Assembly: GCF_029227915.1 (NCBI RefSeq)
Contig: NC_079877.1
Span: forward strand, 29,971,851-30,035,850
DNA: 64,000 nt
Direction of reading: 5' to 3'
Source of the DNA: Hydractinia symbiolongicarpus
Taxonomy: Eukaryota; Cnidaria; Hydrozoa; Anthoathecata; Hydractiniidae
In this document: positions 53,303 through 64,000 of the stretch, piece by piece
Layout of the letters: the number at the start of each line of letters is the position of its first letter
Position numbering within the stretch: position 1 is the first letter of the stretch
Notes under the pieces: model-generated
Seen by the model: only the letters and a program-made list of their open reading frames with translations
What the model was told of the DNA's origin: nothing
Databases searched by the model: none
Made by a program: the position numbers and the translations under genes

Positions 53303-53384
53303 GGCAGGATGGCCGAGCGGTATAAGGCGTTAGTTTTAGGCACCAGTCACTTCGGTGGCGCGAGTTCGAATCTCGCTCCTGTCA
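53303..53384 (+). pseudogene. tRNA-Leu(UAG), weak anticodon stem
   Basis: TTAGT/ACCAG stem; duplicate of 49066. Confidence 0.65.
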
Positions 53385-53769
53385 ACTAATCATACATGTC
53401 TGAAAAGTACGTCGGACAAACGTTTTTATTTCCGCTTAACTATTTTGCCTAGAAAAATGCGCGAACGTTTAAAAAGGATGTATCACAAGTTTCGCTTGCA
53501 TGCAGGACGGGATCGCTAAAACTGCTTGACTGTGCAGGTATTTCCGCCCACAATCAGGCAAAACTCTCTAAAATGATGAAAAGTCACGGGACGAATACAC
53601 TTGCAATGGAATGTGCAGAGCTGGTTGGGTATCAACGTATTATTTTGCGTCACTTACTTATTTGAATTTTTCATACATTTCTGTCATTTTTACATGTCAT
53701 CTAGTGCTTAAATACGCGTAAAAACTATTTTCTCTGCACGCTCGTCGACATTATGTATTTGAAAAACCG

Positions 53770-53851
53770 GGCAGGATGGCCGAGCGGTCTAAGGCGCTGG
53801 TTTAAGGCACCAGTCACTTCGGTAACGCGAGTTCGAATCTCGCTCCTGTCA
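53770..53851 (+). tRNA. tRNA-Leu(AAG)
   Basis: Intact except CAC/GTA in the variable arm; duplicate of 49533. Confidence 0.85.
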
Positions 53852-54362
53852 TCTTATATCGCATGACCGGAAATGTCCTCGGACAGAGGATATTGATTAC
53901 GCTTAAAAACTTCGTCCCCAGACAGATGCATATTTTAGAAAAAGTATAATTAACAAGTCTTTGTCGCATTGGGGAAAAATGTCACTTGTACCACTTGATT
54001 TTGCGGAACATTTCGTTTATTTTTCGAAACAGAGATCTAAAGCGTTTAAACGACAGGAGATTTGGATTTACAGCTTGTTAAGAGCGATTGTCCGAATGAA
54101 ACGTTCTTACAGTCATGTTCAACATATTTCTTGATAGTTGCATAATTTTTAACATTTAACCCACAAGAGTATAATTTTTGGCGTTTCATTATTGTACCCA
54201 CGTAATGTGAACTTGTCAAAGTTTACTTGTCAGCGGACAGACTTATGACTTCGGATCTTAGGTTAATTGGTTAGAGCAAAAACCTTCCTGCTAATGTCAG
54301 CATAAGCCATTTTTGGTTTACTTGAACTTTTTTGGGACGGGGACTTTATATCTTAAAAAGTA

Positions 54363-54444
54363 GGCAGGATGGCCGAGCGGTCTAAGGCGCTGGTTTTAAG
54401 CACCAGTCACTTTGGTGGCGCGAGCTCAAATCTCGCTCCTGTCA
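54363..54444 (+). pseudogene. tRNA-Leu(UAA), altered T loop
   Basis: Loop TTTAAGC gives anticodon UAA (reads UUA), one change from the UAG type. T loop CTCAAAT departs from the B-box consensus, so expression is doubtful. Confidence 0.65.
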
Positions 54445-54829
54445 ACTAATCATACATGTCTGAAAAGTACGTCAGGCAAACATTTTTATTTCCGCTTAAC
54501 TATTTTGCCTAGAAAAATGCGCGAACGTTTAAAAAGGATGTATCACAAGTTTCGCTTGCATGCAGGACAGGATCGCTAAAACTGCTTGACTGTGCAGATA
54601 ATTCTGCCCACAATCAGGCAAAACTCTCTTAATTGATGAAAAGTGACGGGACGAATGCACTTGCAATGGAATGTGCAGAGCTGGTTGGGTATCAACGTAT
54701 TATTTTGCGTCACTTACTTATTTGAATTTTTCATACATTTCGGTCATTTTTACATGTCATCTTGTGCTTAAATACGCGTAAATACTATTTTCTCTGCACG
54801 CTCGTCGACATTATGTATTTGAAAAACCG

Positions 54830-54911
54830 GGCAGGATGGCCAAGCGGTCTATGACGCTGGTTTAAGGCACCAGTCACTTCGGTGGCGCGAGTTTGAATCT
54901 CGCTCCTGTCA
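54830..54911 (+). pseudogene. tRNA-Leu(AAG), damaged
   Basis: A box CCAAGCGG, D stem GCC/GAC mismatch and T loop TTTGAAT. Confidence 0.65.
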
Positions 54912-55421
54912 TCTTATATCGCATGACCGGAAATGTCCTCGGACAGAGAATATTGATTACGCTTAAAAACTTCGTCCCCAGAAAGACGCAAATTTAAAAA
55001 AAGCATAATCAACAAGTCTTTGTCGCATTGGGGAAAAGTGTCACTTGTACCACTTGATTTTGCGGAACATTTCGTTTATTTTTCGAAACAGAGATCTAAA
55101 GCGTTTAAACGACAGGAGATTTGGATTTACAGCTTGTTAAGAGCGATTGTCCGAATGAAACGTTCTTACAGTCATGTTCAACATATTTCTTGATAGTTGC
55201 ATAATTTTTAACATTTAACCCACAAGAGTATAATTTTTGGCATTTCATTATTGTACCCAAGCAATGTGAACTTGTCAAAGTTTACTTGTCAAGGGACAGA
55301 CTTAGGACTTCGGATCTTAGGTAAATTGGTTAGAGCAAAAACCTTCCTGCTAATGTCAGAATAAGCCATTTTTGGTTTACTTGAACTTTTTTGGGACGGG
55401 GATTTTATATTTTAAAAAGAA

Positions 55422-55502
55422 GGCAGGATGGCCGAGCGGTCTAAGGCGCTTGTTTTAGGCACCAGTCACTTCGGTGGCCGAGTTCAAATATCGCTCCTGT
55501 CA
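55422..55502 (+). pseudogene. tRNA-Leu(UAG), damaged
   Basis: 81 nt: one base lost before the T arm, anticodon stem CTTGT/ACCAG and T arm GAG-TTCAAAT-ATCGC. Confidence 0.72.
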
Positions 55503-55887
55503 ACTAGTCATACATGTCTGAAAAGTACGTCGGACAAAAGTTTAGATTTCCGCTTAACTATTTTGCCTGGAAAAATGCGCGAACGTTTAAAAAGGATGTA
55601 TCACAAGTTTCGCTTGCATGCAGGAAGGGATCGCTAAAACTGCTTGACTGTGCAGGTAATTCCGCCCACAATCAAGCAAAACCCTCTAAATTGATGAAAA
55701 GTCACGGGACGAATACACTTGCAATGGAATGTGCGGAGCTGGTTGGGTATCAACGTATTAATTCGCGTCACTTACTTATTTGAATTTTTCATACATTTCG
55801 GTCATTTTTACATGTCATCTAGTGCTTAAATACGCGTAAATACTATTTTTTCTGCACGCTCGTCCACATTATGTATTTGAAAAACCG

Positions 55888-55969
55888 GGCAGGATGGCCG
55901 AGCGGTCTAAGGCGCTGGTTTAAGGCACCAGTCACTTCGGTGGCGCGAGTTCGAATCTCGCTCCTGTCA
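55888..55969 (+). tRNA. tRNA-Leu(AAG)
   Basis: Fully intact consensus copy. Confidence 0.92.
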
Positions 55970-56479
55970 TCTTATATCGCATGTCCGGAAATGTCCTCGG
56001 ACAGAGGATATTGATTGTGCTTAAAAACTTCGTCCCCAGAAAGACGCAAATTTAAAAAAAGTATAATTAACAAGTCTTCGTCGCCTTGGGGAAAAATGGC
56101 ACTTGTACCACTTCATTTTGCGGAACATTTCGTTTATTTTTCGAAACAGAGATCTAAAGCGTTTAAACGACAGGAGATTTGGATTTACAGCTTGTTAAGA
56201 GCGATAGTCCGAATGAAACCGTCTTACAGTCATGTTCAACATTTTTATTGATAATTGCATAATTTTTAACATTTAACCCACAAGAGTATAATTTTCGGCG
56301 TTTCATTATGGTACCCACGCAATGTGAACTTGTCAAAGTTTACTTGTCAAGGGACAGACTTAGGACTTCGGATCTTAGGTTAATTAGTTAGAGCAAAAAC
56401 CTTCCTGCTAATGTCAGAATAAGTCATTTTTGGTTTACTTGAACTTTTTTGGGACGGGGATTTTATATCTTAAAAAGAA

Positions 56480-56561
56480 GGCAGGATGGCCGAGCGGTCT
56501 AAGGCGCTGGTTTTAGGCACCAGTCACTTTGGTGGCGCGAGTTCGAATCTCGCTCCTGTCA
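56480..56561 (+). tRNA. tRNA-Leu(UAG)
   Basis: Intact; variable loop TTTG. Confidence 0.9.
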
Positions 56562-56947
56562 CCTAATCATACATGTCTGAAAAGGTACGTCGGACAAACG
56601 TTTTTATTTCCGCTTAACTATTTTGCATGGAAAAATGCGCGAACGTTTAAAAAGGATGTATCACAAGTTTCGCTTGCATGCAGGACGGGATCGCTAAAAC
56701 TGCTTGACTGTGCAGGTAATTCCGCCCACAATCAGGCAAAACTCTCGAAATTGATGAAAAGTCACGGGACGAATACACTTGCAATGGAATGTGCAGTGCT
56801 GGTTGGGTATCAACGTATTATTTTGCGTCACTTACTTATTTGAATTTTTCATACATTTCTGTCATTTTTACATGTCATCTAGTGCTTAAATACGCGTAAA
56901 TACTATTTTCTCTGCACGCTCGTCGACATTATGTATTTGAAAAACCG

Positions 56948-57029
56948 GGCAGGATGGCCGAGCGGTCTAAGGCACTGGTTTAAGGCACCAGTCACTTCGG
57001 TGGCGCGAGTTTGAATCTCGCTCCTGTCA
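56948..57029 (+). tRNA. tRNA-Leu(AAG), T-loop change
   Basis: A at position 26 instead of G (harmless) and T loop TTTGAAT. Confidence 0.7.
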
Positions 57030-57540
57030 TCTTATATCGCATGACCGGAAATGTCCTCGGACAGAGAATATTGATTACGCTTAAAAACTTCGTCCCCAGA
57101 CAGACGCATATTTTAGAAAAAGTATAATTAACAAGTCTTTGTCGCATTGGGGAAAAATGTCACTTGTACCACTTGATTTTGTGGAACATTTCGTTTATTT
57201 TTCGAAACAGAGATCTAAATCGTTTAAACGACAGGAGATTTGGATTTACAGCTTGTTAAGAGCGATTGTCCGAATGAAACGTTCTTACAGTCATGTTCAA
57301 CATATTTCTTGATAGTTGCATAATTTTTAACATTTAACCCACAAGAGTATAATTTTTGGCGTTTCATTATTGTACCCACGCAATGTGAACTTGTCAAAGT
57401 TTACTTGTCAACGGACAGACTTAGGACTTCGGATCTTAGGTTAATTGGCTAAAGCAAAAACCTTCCTGCTAATGTCAGAATAAGCCATTTTTGGTTTACT
57501 TGAACTTTTTTGGGACGGGGATTTTATATCTTAAAAAGAA

Positions 57541-57622
57541 GGCACGATGGCCGAGCGGTCTAAGGCTCTGGTTTTAGGCACCAGTCACTTCGGTTGCGCG
57601 AGTTCGAATCTCGCTCCTGTCA
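57541..57622 (+). tRNA. tRNA-Leu(UAG), one acceptor mismatch
   Basis: GGCACGA/TCCTGTC mismatches at pair 5; GGCTCTGG at the D/anticodon junction. T arm canonical. Confidence 0.7.
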
Positions 57623-58006
57623 ACTAATCATACATGTCTGAAAAGTACGTTGGACAAACGTTTTTATTTCCGCTTAACTATTTTGCCTAGAAAAATGCGC
57701 GAACGTTTAAAAAGGATGTATCACAAGTTTCGCTTGCATGCAGGACGGAATCGCTAAAACTGCTTGACTGTGCAGGTATTTCCGCCCACAATCAGGCAAA
57801 CTCTCTAAATTGATGAAAAGTCACGGAATGAAGACACTTGCAATGGAATGTGCAGAGCTGGTTGGGTATCAACGTATTATTTTGCGTCACTTACTTATTT
57901 GAATTTTTCATACATTTCTGTCATTTTTAAATGTCATCTAGTGCTTAAATACGCGTAAATACTATTTTCTCTGCACGCTCGTCGACAATATGTATTAGAA
58001 AAACCG

Positions 58007-58088
58007 GGTAGGATGGCCGAGCGGTCTAAGGCACTGGTTTAAGGCACCAGTCACTTCGGTGGCGCGAGTTTGAATCTCGCTTCTGTCA
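58007..58088 (+). tRNA. tRNA-Leu(AAG), GGTAGGA type
   Basis: First of six AAG copies with acceptor GGTAGGA (U-G at pair 3) and T loop TTTGAAT; 3' strand TTCTGTC here. Confidence 0.65.
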
Positions 58089-58599
58089 TCTTATATCGCA
58101 TGACCGGAAATGTCCTCGGACAGAGAACATTGATTACGCTTAAAAACTTCGTCCCCAGACAGACGCATATTTTAGAAAAAGTATAATTAACAAGTCTTTG
58201 TCGCATTGGGGTAAAATGTCACTTGTACCACTTGATTTTGCGGAACATTTCGTTTATTTTTCGAAACAGAGATCTAAAGCGTTTAAACGACAGGAGATTT
58301 GGATTTACAGATTGTGAAGAGCGATAGTACGAATGAAACCTTCTTACAGTCATGTTCAACATATTTCTTGATAGTTGCATAATTTTTAACATTTAACCCA
58401 CAAGAGTATAATTTTTGGCGTTTCATTATTGTACCCACGCAATGTGAACTTGTCAAAGTTTACTTGTCAACGGACAGACTTAGGACTTCGGATCTTAGGT
58501 TAATTGGTTAGAGCAAAAACCTCCCTGCTAATGTCAGCATAAGCCATTTTTGGGTCACTTGAACTTTTTTGGGACGGGGACTTTATATCTTAAAAAGTA

Positions 58600-58681
58600 G
58601 GCAGGATGGCCGAGCGGTCTAAGGCGCTGGTTTTAGGCACCAGTCACTTTGGTGGCGCGAGTTCAAATCTCACTCCTGTCA
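58600..58681 (+). tRNA. tRNA-Leu(UAG), T-arm change
   Basis: T arm GCGAG-TTCAAAT-CTCAC has one C-A mismatch; acceptor and anticodon arms intact. Confidence 0.68.
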
Positions 58682-59066
58682 ACTAGTCATACATGTCTGA
58701 AAAGTTCGTCAGGCAAACATTTTTATTTCTGCTTAACTATTTTGCCTAGAAAAATGCGCGAACGTTTAAAAAGGATGTATCACAAGTTTCGCTTGCATGC
58801 AGGACGGGATCGCTAAAACTGCTTGACTGTGCAGGTAATTCCGCCCACAATCAGGCAAAACTTTCTTAATTGATGAAAAGTCACGGGACGAATGCACTTG
58901 CAATGGAATGTGCAGAGCTGGTTGGGTATCAACGTATTATTTTGCGTCACTTACTTATTTGATATTTTCATACATTTCTGTGATTTTTACATGTCATCTA
59001 GTGCTTAAATACGCGTAAATACTATTTTCTCTGCACGCTCGTCGACAATATGTATTAGAAAAACCG

Positions 59067-59148
59067 GGTAGGATGGCCGAGCGGTCTAAGGCACTGGTTT
59101 AAGGCACCAGTCACTTCGGTGGCGCGAGTTTGAATCTCGCTCCTGTCA
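59067..59148 (+). tRNA. tRNA-Leu(AAG), GGTAGGA type
   Basis: As at 58007 but with the regular TCCTGTC 3' strand; T loop TTTGAAT. Confidence 0.66.
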
Positions 59149-59659
59149 TCTTATATCGCATGACCGGAAATGTCCTCGGACAGAGAACATTGATTACGCT
59201 TAAAAACTTCGTCCCCAGACAGACGCATATTTTAGAAAAAGTATAATTAACAAGTCTTTGTCGCATTGGGGAAAAATGTCACTTGTACCACTTGATTTTG
59301 CGGAACATTTCGTTTATTTTTCGAAACAGAGATCTAAAGCGTTTAAACGACAGGAGATTTGGACTTACAGCTTGTTAAGAGCGATTGTCCGAATGAAACG
59401 TTCTTACAGTCATGTTCAACATATTTCTTGATAGTTGCATAATTTTTAACATTTAACCCACAAGAGTATAATTTTTGGCGTTTCATTATTGTACCCACGC
59501 AATGTGAACTTGTCAAAGTTTACTTGTCAACGGACAGACTTAGGACTTCGGATCTTAGGTTAATTGGTTAGAGCAAAAACCTTCCTGCTGATGTCAGCAT
59601 AAGCCATTTTTGGTTTACTTGAACTTTTTTGGGACGGGGACTTTATAACTTAAAAAGAA

Positions 59660-59741
59660 GGCAGGATGGCCGAACGGTCTAAGGCGCTGGTTTTAGGCAT
59701 CAGTCACTTTGGTGGCGCGAGTTCAAATCTCGCTCCTGTCA
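59660..59741 (+). tRNA. tRNA-Leu(UAG), variant
   Basis: A box CCGAACGG, anticodon stem CTGGT/ATCAG with a G-U pair, T loop TTCAAAT. Confidence 0.65.
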
Positions 59742-60126
59742 ACTAGTCATACATGTCTGAAAAGTACGTCAGGCAAACATTTTTATTTCCGCTTAACTAT
59801 TTTGCCTAGAAAAATGCGCGAAAGTTTAAAAAGGATGTATCACAAGTTTCGCTTGCATGCAGGACGGGATCGCTAAAACTGCTTGACTGTGCAGGTAATT
59901 CCGCCCACAATCAGGCAAAACTCTCTTAATTGATGAAAAGTCACGGGACGAATGCACTTGCAATGGAATGTGCAGAGCTGGTTGGGTATCAACGTATTAT
60001 TTTGCGTCACTTACTTATTTGAATTTTTCATACATTTCTGTGATTTTTACATGTCATCTAGTGCTTAAATACGCGTAAATACTATTTTCTCTGCACGCTC
60101 GTCGACAATATGTATTAGAAAAACCG

Positions 60127-60208
60127 GGTAGGATGGCCGAGCGGTCTAAGGCACTGGTTTAAGGCACCAGTCACTTCGGTGGCGCGAGTTTGAATCTCGC
60201 TCCTGTCA
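60127..60208 (+). tRNA. tRNA-Leu(AAG), GGTAGGA type
   Basis: Identical in type to 59067. Confidence 0.66.
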
Positions 60209-60719
60209 TCTTATATCGCATGACCGGAAATGTCCTCGGACAGAGAACATTGATTACGCTTAAAAACTTCGTCCCCAGACAGACGCATATTTTAGAAAAA
60301 GTATAATTAACAAGTCTTTGTCGCATTGGGGAAAAATGTCACTTGTACCACTTGATTTTGCGGAACATTTCGTTTATTTTTCGAAACAGAGATCTAAAGC
60401 GTTTAAACGACAGGAGATTTGGATTTACAGCTTGTTAAGAGCGATTGTCCGAATGAAACGTTCTTACAGTCATGTTCAACATATTTCTTGATAGTTGCAT
60501 AATTTTTAACATTTAACCCACAAGAGTATAATTTTTGGCGTTTCATTATTGTACCCACGCAATGTGAACTTGTCAAAGTTTACTTGTCAACGGACAGACT
60601 TAGGACTTCGGATCTTAGGTTAATTGGTTAGAGCAAAAACCTTCCTGCTAATGTCAGCATAAGCCATTTTTGGTTTACTTGAACTTTTTTGGGACGGGGA
60701 CTTTATAACTTAAAAAGAA

Positions 60720-60801
60720 GGCAGGATGGCCGAACGGTCTAAGGCGCTGGTTTTAGGCATCAGTCACTTTGGTGGCGCGAGTTCAAATCTCGCTCCTGTC
60801 A
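60720..60801 (+). tRNA. tRNA-Leu(UAG), variant
   Basis: Identical in type to 59660. Confidence 0.65.
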
Positions 60802-61186
60802 ACTAGTCATACATGTCTGAAAAGTACGTCAGGCAAACATTTTTATTTCCGCTTAACTATTTTGCCTAGAAAAATGCGCGAACGTTTAAAAAGGATGTAT
60901 CACAAGTTTCGCTTGCATGCAGGACGGGATCGCTAAAACTGCTTGACTGTGCAGGTAAGTCCGCCCACAATCAGGCAAAACTCTCTTAATTGATGAAAAG
61001 TCACGGGACGAATGCACTTGCAATGGAATGTGCAGAGCTGGTTAGGTATCAACGTATTAATTTGCGTCACTTACTTATTTGAATTTTTCATACATTTCGG
61101 TCATTTTTACATGTCATCTAGTGCTTAAATACGCGTAAATACTATTTTCTCTGCACGCTCGTCGACAATATGTATTAGAAAAACCG

Positions 61187-61268
61187 GGTAGGATGGCCGA
61201 GCGGTCTAATGCACTGGTTTAAGGCACCAGTCACTTCGGTGGCGCGAGTTTGAATCTCGCTCCTGTGA
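61187..61268 (+). pseudogene. tRNA-Leu(AAG), damaged
   Basis: GGTAGGA type with D stem GCC/TGC broken and 3' acceptor TCCTGTG. Confidence 0.68.
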
Positions 61269-61779
61269 TCTTATATCGCATGACCGGAAATGTCCTCGGA
61301 TAGAGAACATTGATTACGCTTAAAAACTTCGTCCCCAGACAGACGCATATTTTAGAAAAAGTATAATTAACAAGTCTTTGTCGCATTGGGGAAAAGTGTC
61401 ACTTGTACCACTTGATTTTGCAGAACATTTCGTTTATTTTACGACACAGAGATCTAAAGCGTTTAAACGACATGAGATTTGGATTTACAGCTTGTTAAGA
61501 GCGATAGTACGAATGAAACGTTCTTACAGTCATGTTCAACATATTTCTTGATAGTTGCATAATTTTTAACATTTAACCCACAAGAGTATAATTTTTGGCG
61601 TTTCATTATTGTACCCACGCAATGTGAACTTGTCAAAGTTTACTTGTCAACGGACAGACTTAGGAATTTGGATCTTAGGTTAAATGCTTAGAGCAAAAAC
61701 CTTCCTGCTAATGTCAGAATAAGCCATTTTTGGGTTACTTGAACTTTTTGGGGACGGGGACTTTATATCTTAAAAAGTA

Positions 61780-61861
61780 GGCAGGATGGCCAAGCGGTCT
61801 AAGGCGCTGTTTTTAGGCACCAGTCACTTTGGTGGCGCGAGTTCAAATCTCACTCCTGTCA
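61780..61861 (+). pseudogene. tRNA-Leu(UAG), damaged
   Basis: Anticodon stem CTGTT/ACCAG mismatch, A box CCAAGCGG, T stem GCGAG/CTCAC. Confidence 0.68.
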
Positions 61862-62246
61862 ACTAGTCATACATGTCTGAAAAGTACGTCAGGCAAACAT
61901 TTTTATTTCCGCTTAACTATTTTGCCTAGAAAAATGCGCGAACTTTTAAAAAGGATGTATCACAAGTTTCGCTTGCATGCAGGACGGGATCGCTAAAACT
62001 GCTTGACTGTGCAGGTAATTCCGCCCACAATCAGGCAAATCTCTCTTAATTGATGAAAAGTCACGGGACGAATGCACTTGCAATGGAATGTGCAGAGCTG
62101 GTTGGGTATCAACGTATTATTTTGCGTCACTTACTTATTTGAATTTTTCATACATTTCTGTCATTTTTACATGTCATCTAGTGCTTAAATACGCGTAAAT
62201 ACTATTTTCTCTGCACGCTCGTCGACAATACGTATTAGAAAAACCG

Positions 62247-62328
62247 GGTAGGATGGCCGAGCGGTCTAAAGCACTGGTTTAAGGCACCAGTCACTTCGAT
62301 GGCGCGAGTTTGAATCTCGCTCCTGTCA
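62247..62328 (+). tRNA. tRNA-Leu(AAG), GGTAGGA type
   Basis: D stem GCC/AGC has one mismatch; T loop TTTGAAT. Confidence 0.62.
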
Positions 62329-62839
62329 TCTTATATCGCATGACCGGAAATGTCCTCGGATAGAGAACATTGATTACGCTTTAAAACTTCGTCCCCAGAC
62401 AGACGCATATTTTAGAAAAAGTATAATTAACAAGTCTTTGTCGCATTGGGGAAAAGTGTCACTTGTACCACTTGATTTTGCGGAACATTTCGTTTATTTT
62501 ACGAAACAGAGATCTAAAGCGTTTAAACGACATGAGATTTGGATTTACAGCTTGTTAAGAGCGATAGTACGAATGAAACGTTCTTACAGTCATGTTCAAC
62601 ATATTTCTTGATAGTTGCATAATTTTTAACATTTAACCCACAAGAGTATAATTTTTGGCGTTTCATTATTGTACCCACGCAATGTGAACTTGTCAAAGTT
62701 TACTTGTCAACGGACAGACTTAGGAATTCGGATCTTAGGTTAATTGGTTAGAGCAAAAACCTTCCTGCTAATGTCAGCATAAGCCATTTTTGGGTTACTT
62801 GAACTTTTTGGGGACGGGGACTTTATATCTTAAAAAGTA

Positions 62840-62921
62840 GGCAGGATGGCCAAGCGGTCTAAGGCGCTGGTTTTAGGCACCAGTCACTTTGGTGGCGCGA
62901 GTTCAAATCTCACTCCTGTCA
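62840..62921 (+). tRNA. tRNA-Leu(UAG), T-arm change
   Basis: A box CCAAGCGG and T arm GCGAG-TTCAAAT-CTCAC; anticodon arm intact. Confidence 0.66.
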
Positions 62922-63306
62922 ACTAGTCATACATGTCTGAAAAGTACGTCAGGCAAACATTTTTATTTCCGCTTAACTATTTTGCCTAGAAAAATGCGCG
63001 AACGTTTAAAAAGGATGTATCACAAGTTTCGCTTGCATGCAGGACGGGATCGCTAAAACTGCTTGACTGTGCAGGTAATTCCGCCCACAATCAGGCAAAA
63101 CTCTCTTAATTGATGAAAAGTCACGGGACGAATGCACTTGCAATGGAATGTGCAGAGCTGGTTGGGTATCAACGTATTATTTTGCGTCACTTACTTATTT
63201 GAATTTTTCATACATTTCTGTCATTTTTACATGTCATCTAGTGCTTAAATACGCGTAAATACTATTTTCTCTGCACGCTCGTCGACAATATGTATTAGAA
63301 AAACCG

Positions 63307-63388
63307 GGTAGGATGGCCGAGCGGTCTAAGGCACTGGTTTAAGTCACCAGTCACTTCGGTGGCGCGAGTTTGAATCTCGCTCCTGTCA
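63307..63388 (+). tRNA. tRNA-Leu(AAG), GGTAGGA type
   Basis: Anticodon loop TTAAGTC has U at position 37 instead of the usual purine; T loop TTTGAAT. Confidence 0.62.
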
Positions 63389-63899
63389 TCTTATATCGCA
63401 TGACCGGAAATGTCCTCGGACAGAGAACATTGATTACGCTTAAAAACTTCGTCCCCAGACAGACGCATATTTTAGAAAAAGTATAATTAACAAGTCTTTG
63501 TCGCATTGGGGAAAAATGTCACTTGTACCACTTGATTTTGCGGAACATTTCGTTTATTTTTCGAAACAGAGATCTAAAGCGTTTAAACGACAGGAGATTT
63601 GGATTTACAGCTTGTTAAGAGCGATTGTCCGAATGAAACGTTCTTACAGTCATGTTCAACATATTTCTTGATAGTTCCATAATTTTTAACATTTAACCCA
63701 CAAGAGTATAATTTTTGGCGTTTCATTATTGTACCCACGCAATGTGAACTTGTCAAAGTTTACTTGTCAACGGACAGACTTACGAATTCGGATCTTAGGT
63801 TAATTGGTTAGAGCAAAAACCTTCCTGCTAATGTCAGCATAAGCCATTTTTGGGGTACTTGAACTTTTTGGGGACGGGGACTTTATATCTTAAAAAGTA

Positions 63900-63981
63900 G
63901 GCAAGATGGCCAAGCGGTCTAAGGCGCTGGTTTTAGGCACCAGTCACTTTGGTGGCGCGAGTTCAAATCTCACTCCTGTCA
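63900..63981 (+). tRNA. tRNA-Leu(UAG), damaged acceptor
   Basis: GGCAAGA/TCCTGTC mismatches at pair 5; T arm as at 62840. Last locus before the right edge. Confidence 0.63.
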
Positions 63982-64000
63982 ACTAGTCATACATGTCTGA

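Larger units (their letters stand above)
46356..54087 (+). repeat. 4,237-bp higher-order repeat, two copies
   Basis: Seven consecutive loci from 46356 to 49533 recur at 50593 to 53770, each offset 4,237 bp (four dimers) with matching variants such as the CGTTAG anticodon stem and the GTAACG variable arm. The second copy ends near 54087. Confidence 0.85.
33246..64000 (+). repeat. tRNA-Leu tandem array, part 2
   Basis: Continuation of the same array after the Polinton, holding 49 tRNA loci that alternate UAG-type and AAG-type almost without exception. Two LINE copies interrupt it. From about 58 kb to the right edge the units are spaced exactly 1,060 bp apart and differ by few bases, so this is the most recently amplified stretch; most of its tRNAs share the same acceptor and T-loop changes. 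Spacers have the same two types as in part 1 and hold no convincing gene. The array runs off the right edge. Confidence 0.93.

Noticed and set aside
1-64000. CRISPR-like or prokaryotic interpretation of the regular repeats
   Set aside because: Units are about 1 kb and contain Pol III tRNA genes with a class II fold; the presence of a Polinton, a LINE and A34 leucine tRNAs is eukaryotic.

Overview
The window looks like nuclear DNA of an animal, most likely a cnidarian (moderate confidence; the clade call rests on how familiar the transposon proteins look, not on a search). About 43 kb is one long tandem array of tRNA-Leu genes. The array carries a 15.3-kb Polinton/Maverick virus-like DNA transposon and two copies of a 5'-truncated non-LTR retrotransposon. 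I see no ordinary host protein-coding gene.

Layout. 1-17979: tRNA array, part 1, running off the left edge, with 35 tRNA loci. 17980-33245: Polinton with terminal inverted repeats of about 300 bp and a 5-6 bp target duplication. 33246-64000: tRNA array, part 2, with 49 tRNA loci, interrupted at 36398-38900 and 43137-45634 by the two LINE copies and running off the right edge. The basic unit is a dimer of about 1,060 bp, usually one tRNA-Leu with anticodon UAG and one with AAG, about 467 and 592 bp apart and all on the + strand. I count 84 loci: 43 UAG, 27 AAG, 2 GAG, 1 UAA, and 11 copies that lost the whole anticodon arm through the same 13-nt deletion. About 20 are structurally sound; the rest carry acceptor, T-loop or anticodon-stem damage. 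Units are reshuffled into higher-order repeats (periods about 1,048, 1,516, 4,237, 6,739 and 9,329 bp), which shows continuing unequal exchange. The two LINE copies share the same truncation point, stop codons and array flanks, so one insertion was copied by a 6,739-bp tandem duplication.

Polinton. Gene order from the left end: a conserved protein with a C-terminal membrane anchor (-); probable minor capsid protein (+); major capsid protein (+, frame broken); packaging ATPase (+); a conserved 176-residue protein (+); three small proteins (+, all three with a frame change or stop); a two-part coiled-coil/membrane protein (-, frame broken); two tandem paralogous membrane proteins (+); DD35E integrase (-); a SAP-like protein (+); a SAP-RING protein with an MDM2-type RING (+, N-terminus disrupted); and protein-primed DNA polymerase B (+, four lesions). 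No adenain-type protease was found. Replication (polymerase), integration (integrase) and virion formation (capsids, ATPase) are all represented, but the polymerase and major capsid frames are interrupted. As assembled, the copy could not supply them unless the one-base lesions are assembly errors.

Most notable: the structurally perfect GAG-anticodon tRNA-Leu, the anticodon-less tRNA class that keeps both Pol III boxes, the Polinton and LINE insertions only 20 bp apart in the repeat unit, the SAP plus MDM2-like RING gene that shares its promoter and N-terminal domain with the polymerase gene, and a recurring TGTTAC/GTAACA hairpin after several Polinton genes.
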